Below are positions 1 to 6,717 of a stretch of 13,060 nt of DNA, in pieces (positions within the stretch are counted from its first letter, which is position 1; every line of letters begins with the position of its first letter). The notes beneath the pieces are model-generated. The model was not told the DNA's origin. It saw only the letters and a program-made list of their open reading frames with translations, and made no database searches. The position numbers and the translations under genes are program-made. Source of the DNA: UMGS1307 sp964523005 (lineage in GTDB: Bacteria; Bacillota; Clostridia; Oscillospirales; CAG-382); contig CAZFZL010000041.1 of assembly GCA_964523005.1 (NCBI GenBank), positions 1 to 13,060 of the forward strand, given 5' to 3'.

Positions 1-69
1 TAAGACGCTCGTAACGCGTCAGAGAGCTGTATGAGCAGATCACGTCCGATCCGCGTCACGAGCGTCTTA
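1..69. repeat. Inverted repeat at the window edge, probable assembly artefact
   Basis: Bases 1-18 are the reverse complement of 52-69 with one mismatch (position 13); the first 12 bases are a perfect match. The left arm puts an in-frame TAA (12-14) into a reading frame that otherwise continues as a YlbF-like protein tail, and no start codon follows before conserved sequence begins. The simplest reading is that the first ~20 bases are a folded-back copy of the adjacent coding sequence, as produced at contig ends or by chimeric amplification. A natural hairpin with a 33-base loop inside a coding region is less likely. Confidence 0.55.
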
Positions 70-200
70 GCAAGGCTGAGGATGAGCTCAATGCACTGCT
101 CGGCACCGTCAACGAAACGCTCATGAGCGCAGTTACCGGCTCGTCATGCTCGTCATGCGGCGGCGACTGCTCTTCCTGCCACTCAGACTGCAATAACTGA
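15..200 (+). CDS. C-terminal fragment of a YlbF/YmcA-family protein with a cysteine-rich tail
   Basis: This frame is open from after the TAA at 12-14 to the TGA at 198-200. It encodes a helical segment, beginning RELYEQITSDPRHERL, that resembles the conserved helices of the YlbF/YmcA family. A Ser/Gly/Cys-rich tail with five cysteines follows (spacing C-x2-C-x3-C-x2-C-x3-C). YlbF and YmcA of Bacillus form a complex with YaaT that affects RNA processing and carries iron-sulfur clusters; a role for these cysteines in metal or cluster binding is inference. The gene lies 26 bases before mutS, and a miaB - ylbF - mutS - mutL order is common in Clostridia, which supports the call. The 5' part is missing or replaced by the inverted artefact at the window edge, so this is a fragment and not a genuine short gene. 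Confidence 0.6.
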   Translation, partial: RVRELYEQITSDPRHERLSKAEDELNALLGTVNETLMSAVTGSSCSSCGGDCSSCHSDCNN

Positions 201-226
201 TAAGCAAAAACGAAAGGAACGGAACG

Positions 227-2815
227 ATGGCTGTAACACCGATGATGCAGCAATACTTTGCCGTTAAGGAAACGGTCAGGGACTGCATACTAATGTACCG
301 TCTGGGCGATTTTTATGAAATGTTTTATGAGGACGCACAGACAGCCTCGCGTGAGCTTGACCTCGTACTCACGGGGCGCGCCTGCGGTGAAGGCGACCGC
401 GCGCCGATGTGCGGCGTTCCGTTCCACGCCGTCGACAGCTATATAACAAGGCTCATCCAGAAGGGCTACCGCGTCGCCATCTGCGAACAGACGGAAGATC
501 CGGCGACGGCGGTGGGCATTGTAAAGCGCGACATCGTTCGTATCGTTTCGCCCGGAACAGTCACGGAGGGTGACTATCTCAGCGACGGCAAAAACAACTT
601 TCTCGGCTGCATAATGACGTCCGGGATAGGTATAGGACTTGCGTTCGCCGATATCTCTACCGGCGAAATGTTTGCACGCTCGCTCCCTGCCCAAGCGACA
701 AGCGAGGTGCTTTCGGTGCTCTCATCATACGCGCCGAGTGAGCTTATTTACCGCGAGGACACGCCGAAAGAGATATGTGATTTCTGCCGGTCGAAGCTCA
801 ACTCAATGCTCACGCCGCGCAGTGAAGAGGATTTCGGCGCTCAAGCTACGCTTCCCGCCGTCGAAGCTCAGTTCAACGCAGGCTGGCGTGACAAATACGG
901 ATTTACCGTAAACGATCCCTCCGCTCAGGCGGTCGGTGCATTGCTTTGTTATATCAGTCAGACCCAGAAGACAGATATAAAATACATGCAGTCGCTCACA
1001 CATATTACAGGCGATAAAGTGATGCAGCTCGATTACTATTCACGCCGCAACCTTGAATTAACGCAGACGATGCGCTTGAAAGAAAAAAAGGGTTCGTTGC
1101 TTTGGGTTATCGACAAAACCGTCACCTCAGCCGGTGCGCGCCTTATCCGTATGTGGCTGGAACGTCCGCTCACCGACAGCAAGCAGATCCGCCGCAGACA
1201 GGACGCCGTCTCTGAGCTGTTCAACGACGCCGTAAGACGCACCGACATAACCGACGGGCTGCACAGAATCATCGACATAGAGCGTTTTCTGACAAAAGCG
1301 GTCTACAACACAGCGTCAGCGCGCGATATGAAAGCGTTCGCCGCTTCCCTCTCGCATATCCCGTATATAATCGACCGTCTTTCATCATTTACCTCGCCTG
1401 AGCTGACCGAGATCGCCGACACGGCAGAGACTTTTGACGCGCTCGTGAAGGATATCGACGGTATGTTCGTCGACGAACCGCCTGCGTTCATACGCGACGG
1501 CGGATTTATCCGCGACGGATATGACGAACAGCTCGACCGCTGCCGCGAAATATCAAACAGCGGACAAAGCTGGATGAAGAACCTTGAAGAAAAAGAAAAA
1601 GAAGCCACGGGTATAAAAAACCTGAGGATCGGCTACAACCGCGTCTTCGGCTATTACATAGAAGTATCAAAGGGACAGACCGGACTCGTGCCCGCGACGT
1701 ATAACCGGCTGCAAACGCTCGTCAACTGTGAAAGATACTCGATCCCTTCGATGAAAGAGCTTGAGCGTGAAATGGTTTCGGGCGAAGAAAAAGCAAAGGC
1801 AATAGAGCTGATGTATTTTGAGAAGCTCAGGCAGAAGGTGCTTTCGGTGATGACGCAGCTGCGTTACACTGCCGGGGTGCTTGCAAAGCTCGATGTCTAC
1901 TGCTCATTTGCCGCGCTTGCCGCTGAAAACAATTATACGCGTCCGGAGGTCGACGACTCAGACGTCATACAAATCAAAGACGGACGCCATCCCGTCGTCG
2001 AAAAATTCATGAAAGATACCTACTTCGTTCCGAACGACACCGACCTCGACTGCGCATCAAAGCGCGTTATGGTCATCACCGGCCCGAACATGGCAGGCAA
2101 ATCGACATATATGCGTCAGGTCGCCGTGCTCGTGCTGCTTGCGCAGACCGGCTCGTTCATCCCGGCGCGTGAAGCGCGCATCGGAACGGTAGACCGTATA
2201 TTTACGCGCGTCGGCGCGTCCGACGACCTCGCGAGCGGAAATTCAACGTTCATGCTCGAAATGGTAGAGGTCGCCTCAATACTCGAAAACAGCACCCGGA
2301 GCAGTCTGATAATCTACGATGAAATCGGCAGAGGCACATCAACGTTCGACGGAATGAGCATCGCACGCGCTGTAGTTGAATTCACGGCTAAAAAGATAGG
2401 CGCGAAAACGCTTTTTGCCACACATTATCATGAACTGACGACGCTTGAAGGCGAGGCCGAAGGCGTGCTCAACTACAACATAGCCGCTAAGAAGCGCGGT
2501 GATGATATAGTGTTTCTCAGAAAAATCCTCCGCGGCTGCTCCGACGACAGCTACGGAATAGAGGTCGCCAAGCTTGCCGGTGTTCCGAAACAGGTCATTT
2601 CGCGCGCAAAAGAAATATTGGCGTCGCTCGTGAGCGGCCCGGTGCAATTACACGCGCCAATACATACCGAAGAAAAGAAAGAACCCGAAATATCATTTGA
2701 AAACATTTCCGAAAAAAGCGTTACAGACAAAATACGCTCGGTAGATATAAATGCGCTGACGCCGTTTGAGGCGATCTCGCTGCTGTACGAATTCAAAAAG
2801 ACGCTCGGACGGTAA
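227..2815 (+). CDS. mutS: DNA mismatch repair protein MutS
   Basis: MutS binds mismatched and looped-out bases as a dimer and uses ATP to recruit MutL. The protein is 862 residues, normal for the family and apparently complete. The N-terminal mismatch-recognition domain carries the F-x-E motif in GDFYEMF (F29, E31). The connector, lever and clamp regions fill the middle. The C-terminal ABC-type ATPase has the Walker A loop GPNMAGKST (619-627), Walker B and signature region LIIYDEIGRGTST (694-706), and the FATHYHEL segment with H733. A C-terminal helix-rich end (SVDINALTPFEAISLLYEF) is the usual dimerisation tail. The ATG is preceded by a GAAAGGA ribosome site at 213-219, and the protein starts at the expected MMQQYF segment. 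mutL follows 14 bases downstream with its Shine-Dalgarno site overlapping the mutS stop codon, implying co-expression. Confidence 0.98.
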   Translation: MAVTPMMQQYFAVKETVRDCILMYRLGDFYEMFYEDAQTASRELDLVLTGRACGEGDRAPMCGVPFHAVDSYITRLIQKGYRVAICEQTEDPATAVGIVKRDIVRIVSPGTVTEGDYLSDGKNNFLGCIMTSGIGIGLAFADISTGEMFARSLPAQATSEVLSVLSSYAPSELIYREDTPKEICDFCRSKLNSMLTPRSEEDFGAQATLPAVEAQFNAGWRDKYGFTVNDPSAQAVGALLCYISQTQKTDIKYMQSLTHITGDKVMQLDYYSRRNLELTQTMRLKEKKGSLLWVIDKTVTSAGARLIRMWLERPLTDSKQIRRRQDAVSELFNDAVRRTDITDGLHRIIDIERFLTKAVYNTASARDMKAFAASLSHIPYIIDRLSSFTSPELTEIADTAETFDALVKDIDGMFVDEPPAFIRDGGFIRDGYDEQLDRCREISNSGQSWMKNLEEKEKEATGIKNLRIGYNRVFGYYIEVSKGQTGLVPATYNRLQTLVNCERYSIPSMKELEREMVSGEEKAKAIELMYFEKLRQKVLSVMTQLRYTAGVLAKLDVYCSFAALAAENNYTRPEVDDSDVIQIKDGRHPVVEKFMKDTYFVPNDTDLDCASKRVMVITGPNMAGKSTYMRQVAVLVLLAQTGSFIPAREARIGTVDRIFTRVGASDDLASGNSTFMLEMVEVASILENSTRSSLIIYDEIGRGTSTFDGMSIARAVVEFTAKKIGAKTLFATHYHELTTLEGEAEGVLNYNIAAKKRGDDIVFLRKILRGCSDDSYGIEVAKLAGVPKQVISRAKEILASLVSGPVQLHAPIHTEEKKEPEISFENISEKSVTDKIRSVDINALTPFEAISLLYEFKKTLGR

Positions 2816-2829
2816 GGAGGACATTTGCT

Positions 2830-4626
2830 GTGGGAATAATAAATCTTCTGGATATACAAACGGCGAACCTTATTGCCGCCGGTGAGGTCGTTGAGCGGCC
2901 TGCCTCGGCAGTAAAAGAGCTGTGCGAAAACTGCATCGACGCCAACGCTCATACGATAACCGTCGAGATAAAGGGCGGCGGCAATTCATATATCAGAGTA
3001 AGCGATGACGGCTGCGGCATATCAGACGACGATCTGCCTAAAGCAGTGCTGCGTCACGCGACAAGCAAAATCAAAACAGGAGCCGACATCGACGGTGTTA
3101 TGACGCTCGGCTTTCGCGGCGAAGCTCTCGCGGCGATCGCATCCGTTTCGCGCCTTCAGATCATCACTCGCTGCCGCGGCGAAAACACCGGGCGTATACT
3201 CGTTTCAAACGAAACCGACGGCGTGGTCATAAGCGAAACCGGCTGTCCGGAGGGCACGACAGTTATCGTGCGCGACCTATTCTACAATGTACCGGCGCGC
3301 CGTAAATTTTTGAAAAAAGACACCACGGAAAGCGCCGCTGTCGGCGCAGTCGTCGAAAAGCTTGCGCTTTCGCACCCGGAGCTTTCATTCAGATATATCG
3401 TCCAGGGCGAACAGAAGCTCGTCACAAGCGGCGACGGTAAGCTCATGAGCGCAATATATGCCGTCTGCGGCAGACCGTTCGCCCAGACACTCAATGAGAT
3501 CGACTACACCGACGGTGATATGTCCGTAAAAGGCTATATAAGCCGTCCCGACTCTCCTCGCGGAAGCCGAGGTATGCAGACCTTTTTTATCAACGACCGA
3601 TATATCCGTTCGCGCACCGTCACGGCAGCTCTTGAAGAAGCTTATTCATCTTATATCCCGCGCGGAAGATTTCCTGCCGGGATACTCCATATAACGATAA
3701 ACCCCAAGACGGTCGATGTCAACGTACATCCGTCAAAATCCGAAGTGAAGTTTTCCGACGAGAAAAAAATATTCGATCTCGTATATTACGGTGTGCGCAG
3801 CGTTCTGATGGCCTCGCCCGAACGCACTGTATTTACGCTTGTGCCTGAAGAACAAAACGATGTTCCCGACGCCGCGCCGGTGCAGGAGCAGCAGAGCCAC
3901 CCAATCCCGACTGTTCAGCGTGCCACTGCCGTTTTTGACGGTGTGCGGATAACGAGCGCCGACAACGACATTGTTGACGACGGTGAACTGCCGCTGACGC
4001 TTGAAGCGCAGCCGCCCGAAACGACCGAAACCGAAAGCACGCAGACGGCGATGACGAACGAGCCGGAATACCGCTTTGTCGGAGAGGCATTCAACGCTTA
4101 CGCGATCGTCGAATGTAGCGACGGTCTGTATCTTATCGACAAGCACGCCGCTCACGAACGCATTCTTTACGAGGATCTGAAAAACTCCAACAAACGCTAC
4201 GCACAGCAGCTTTTCGAGCCGGTAGAGCTTATCCTTTCCACGCAGGAGCGCGACGCACTGCTCGAAAACGCCGCGCTGCTTTCTCAGTACGGATTTGAGT
4301 TCAAAAAGAAACAGAACACGCTTTTGCTCACCGCCATCCCGGATCTAATCTCCCGTTCCGCAAGCTCCGTCAACGATTTTATTTCTTCACTTGCCTCAAA
4401 GCTCACCGATGGCGACACGCTTCCCACTCAGGAGCGTACCGACCGCGCACTGTTCACGATCGCCTGCAAAGCCGCTCTGAAGGCAGGAATATACAACGAC
4501 CCCGCACACACCGAATGGGTAGTGCGGCGAGTGATGACCGACGAGCGTATAACCTACTGCCCGCACGGCAGACCGGTCATCCACCTGATAGACAGGCGTG
4601 ATATTGACAGGTTTTTCGATAGATAG
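2830..4626 (+). CDS. mutL: DNA mismatch repair endonuclease MutL
   Basis: MutL links MutS mismatch recognition to strand incision. The start is a GTG nine bases after AAGGAGG (2814-2820), a site that overlaps the mutS stop; no better in-frame start exists. The 598-residue protein has an N-terminal GHKL ATPase with E30/N34 (KELCENCIDA), DDGCGI (59-64), RHATSK and GFRGEAL (94-100). A proline-, glutamate- and threonine-rich linker spans roughly 335-410. The C-terminal endonuclease domain has D437-K-H-A-A-H-E443-R-I-L-Y-E448, which matches the DQHA-x2-E-x4-E motif except for K in place of Q, plus ACK (545-547), CPHGRP (577-582) and a terminal F-x-R. These are the motifs of nicking MutL proteins in organisms without MutH and Dam, so strand discrimination here is presumably methylation-independent. 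Confidence 0.97.
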   Translation: MGIINLLDIQTANLIAAGEVVERPASAVKELCENCIDANAHTITVEIKGGGNSYIRVSDDGCGISDDDLPKAVLRHATSKIKTGADIDGVMTLGFRGEALAAIASVSRLQIITRCRGENTGRILVSNETDGVVISETGCPEGTTVIVRDLFYNVPARRKFLKKDTTESAAVGAVVEKLALSHPELSFRYIVQGEQKLVTSGDGKLMSAIYAVCGRPFAQTLNEIDYTDGDMSVKGYISRPDSPRGSRGMQTFFINDRYIRSRTVTAALEEAYSSYIPRGRFPAGILHITINPKTVDVNVHPSKSEVKFSDEKKIFDLVYYGVRSVLMASPERTVFTLVPEEQNDVPDAAPVQEQQSHPIPTVQRATAVFDGVRITSADNDIVDDGELPLTLEAQPPETTETESTQTAMTNEPEYRFVGEAFNAYAIVECSDGLYLIDKHAAHERILYEDLKNSNKRYAQQLFEPVELILSTQERDALLENAALLSQYGFEFKKKQNTLLLTAIPDLISRSASSVNDFISSLASKLTDGDTLPTQERTDRALFTIACKAALKAGIYNDPAHTEWVVRRVMTDERITYCPHGRPVIHLIDRRDIDRFFDR

Positions 4627-4641
4627 AAAGAAGGAGCAGTC

Positions 4642-5520
4642 ATGAAAATGAGTTTTTGGAAGAAGCTGGGCGGCGGATTCTCGTCACTCTGGGCGCTCGC
4701 CGTGATGTTCATCGTCACCGCAATAGTCGAGCTTGCCTTTACCTTTGCATTTATAGGCTGCCTTGTCTATATGCTCTCGCATGGCGACAATACGCTTGAA
4801 ACACTGTTCGAAAGGTTTATTGAGAACATTGATATGTCCTCCGTCGAGAATATAATAGAGTCAATGCAGAATCTGATATACGGCCTCACCTTCGTCGCCG
4901 ATATACTCACCGCGATTTATCTCATCGTCTTTTACAAGCGCCGCTGCAAGTATACTGCGGCATCACTCGGCACGGGAACACTCAGCGTAAGGAATGTACT
5001 GCTTGCAATATTTGCGGGAATGAGCGCTATGCTCAGCGTGATATTCATATTTGACATAACAGGCTACGAAAAAATAAATACGCTCTCGTTCGACAATGCG
5101 CCCGGCGCGATAATGCTCGCAACAGCACTCATCGCTGCCCCGATAGCCGAAGAACTGATATTCCGCGGCTTCGTATTCAGCAAAATGCGCGACAAAGGTA
5201 TATCTTTCGTATTTACCGTCATATTTACCTCAGTTATATTCGGAATGATCCACGGAAACCCGGTACAAATCCTCTACGCCGGAGCGTTCGGACTGCTGCT
5301 CGGTCTGTTCCGTGCGAAGTACGACAATCTCTGGCTGTGTATGCTGATGCACTGCTGCGCAAATTTTGCCGGCTCCTTCCCGATCGCCGCACTCGGCAAA
5401 GCCGCGTCTCACGTTATCGCATACGCCGCGCCGGTGGTGCTGTTTATCTGTCTGATACTGATATTTACCGATAAAAGCAATAAAATAAAGGATAACGCCG
5501 AACCGGCGTTGACATACTGA
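4642..5520 (+). CDS. CPBP (CAAX/Abi) family intramembrane protease homologue
   Basis: This 292-residue polytopic membrane protein has roughly six to eight hydrophobic segments, including about 15-45, 82-103, 118-138, 155-175 and 245-268. It carries the three CPBP/Abi signatures in order: E170-E171-L-I-F-R175 (EExxxR), F200-G-M-I-H204 (FxxxH) and H237-C-C-A-N241 (HxxxN). These polar residues form the active site of CAAX prenyl protease-like glutamic intramembrane proteases. Bacterial members act in bacteriocin immunity, peptide maturation or membrane-protein anchoring, but the substrate cannot be told from sequence. The ATG has GAAGGAG-type upstream sequence (4630-4636) and lies 15 bases after the mutL stop. 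tgt begins two bases after its stop, so it sits inside the operon. No bacteriocin or prenylated partner is visible nearby. Confidence 0.85.
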   Translation: MKMSFWKKLGGGFSSLWALAVMFIVTAIVELAFTFAFIGCLVYMLSHGDNTLETLFERFIENIDMSSVENIIESMQNLIYGLTFVADILTAIYLIVFYKRRCKYTAASLGTGTLSVRNVLLAIFAGMSAMLSVIFIFDITGYEKINTLSFDNAPGAIMLATALIAAPIAEELIFRGFVFSKMRDKGISFVFTVIFTSVIFGMIHGNPVQILYAGAFGLLLGLFRAKYDNLWLCMLMHCCANFAGSFPIAALGKAASHVIAYAAPVVLFICLILIFTDKSNKIKDNAEPALTY

Positions 5521-5523
5521 TAA
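5487..5523 (+). promoter_or_regulatory. Hairpin between a distant Shine-Dalgarno site and the tgt start
   Basis: A perfect 7-bp stem (5494-5500 with 5504-5510, loop AAC) lies in the last codons of the CPBP gene. An AAAGGA sequence (5487-5492) is just upstream, and the tgt ATG is at 5523. No Shine-Dalgarno match lies at normal distance from that ATG. Folding would bring AAAGGA to within about 12 nt. A stem this size can arise by chance several times in 13 kb, so the role is a guess; termination-reinitiation coupling from the CPBP gene would also suffice. Confidence 0.25.
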
Positions 5524-6659
5524 TGTCTCATTTTTCACTCATTGCCGCCGAAGGCAAAGCGCGCCGCGGTGTGTTTACCACGCCTCACGGCGCCGTACAG
5601 ACACCTGTTTTCATGAATGTAGCCACCTCAGCCGCCATAAAAGGCGGACTATCGGCGAAGGATCTGAGAGACGTGAACTGCCAGGTGATGCTCTCAAACA
5701 CCTATCATCTCCACGTCAGACCGGGCAGCGAACTGATCCGTGCGCTCGGCGGACTCAGAAAATTTTCCGGGTGGGACGGTCCTGTCCTGACCGACAGCGG
5801 CGGATTCCAGGTGTTTTCGCTCGCGAAGCTGCGCAGCATAAAGGAAGAAGGCGTTTCGTTCGCCTCTCACATGGACGGCGCAAAAATATTCATGTCGCCT
5901 GAGGTAAGTATGCAGATACAGTCAAACCTCGGCTCCACAATAGCGATGGCTTTCGATGAGTGTATCGAAAACCCTGCAGAAAAGGGTTATGTCCTCGATT
6001 CCTGCGCACGCACTACGCGCTGGCTTATCAGATGCCGCGACGAGCTTTCAAGGCTCAACGCGCTCGAAGGCACGGTAAATCCCGAACAGATGCTTTTCGG
6101 AATAAACCAAGGCAGCACCTATCCCGATATACGCATACAGCATATGCAGGACATCGCATCGCTCGGTCTCGACGGCTACGCGATAGGCGGACTTGCCGTC
6201 GGTGAGAGCGCACAGGAGATGTATGACACCATCGAGGTCGTCGAGCCGTATATGCCGTATGACAAACCGCGTTACCTCATGGGCGTCGGAACACCGACGA
6301 ATATCCTCGAAGCAGTCGCGCGCGGCATAGACTTTTTCGACTGCGTTATGCCGAGCCGTAACGCACGCCACGGAAACCTGTTCACATGGTCGGGGATGCT
6401 CAACCTGAACAACAACAAATACCTTTCCGACAGCCTTCCGATAGACCCGGAATGCTCTTGCGAGGTCTGCCGTTCGTACTCACGCGCCTATATACGCCAC
6501 CTCTTCAAGGCCCGCGAGCTGCTCGGTATGCGGCTGTGTGTGATCCACAACCTCCACTTCTACAATACCCTCATGGAAAAGATACGCGAAAAGATAGAAA
6601 ACAACGAATTTACAAAGTTCAAAGCGCACTATTCGCCGTTGCTCGCCGAAAAGCTCTGA
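5523..6659 (+). CDS. tgt: tRNA-guanine transglycosylase (queuosine pathway)
   Basis: Tgt exchanges guanine 34 in the anticodon of GUN-decoding tRNAs (Tyr, His, Asn, Asp) for preQ1, which QueA and QueG/QueH then convert to queuosine. The 378-residue protein is full length. D91 in LTDSGGFQVF corresponds to the general acid/base Asp, and D273 in FDCVMPSRNARHG to the nucleophile. The zinc site is C311-x-C313-x2-C316 with H342 in VIHNLHFY. The ATG lies two bases after the CPBP stop, with no strong ribosome site at normal spacing, so translation is probably coupled to the upstream gene. No queA or preQ1 synthesis genes are in the window, so the substrate is made elsewhere or salvaged. Confidence 0.97.
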   Translation: MSHFSLIAAEGKARRGVFTTPHGAVQTPVFMNVATSAAIKGGLSAKDLRDVNCQVMLSNTYHLHVRPGSELIRALGGLRKFSGWDGPVLTDSGGFQVFSLAKLRSIKEEGVSFASHMDGAKIFMSPEVSMQIQSNLGSTIAMAFDECIENPAEKGYVLDSCARTTRWLIRCRDELSRLNALEGTVNPEQMLFGINQGSTYPDIRIQHMQDIASLGLDGYAIGGLAVGESAQEMYDTIEVVEPYMPYDKPRYLMGVGTPTNILEAVARGIDFFDCVMPSRNARHGNLFTWSGMLNLNNNKYLSDSLPIDPECSCEVCRSYSRAYIRHLFKARELLGMRLCVIHNLHFYNTLMEKIREKIENNEFTKFKAHYSPLLAEKL

Positions 6660-6717
6660 CAATAAATCAACAAAGACCGAATGATAGATATTCAATACTG
6701 AAGGAATGGTCATAAGG

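Noticed and set aside
6656..6690. Possible promoter between tgt and the fusion gene (CTGACA near the tgt stop)
   Set aside because: No -10 box better than GAATGA or AATGAT lies at 17-18 bases, so the match is too poor to call.
6706..6717. Upstream ATG at 6706 as start of the fusion gene
   Set aside because: The only Shine-Dalgarno sequence (GAAGGA, 6700-6705) directly touches this ATG, leaving no spacer. The ATG at 6718 has a workable 12-base spacing.
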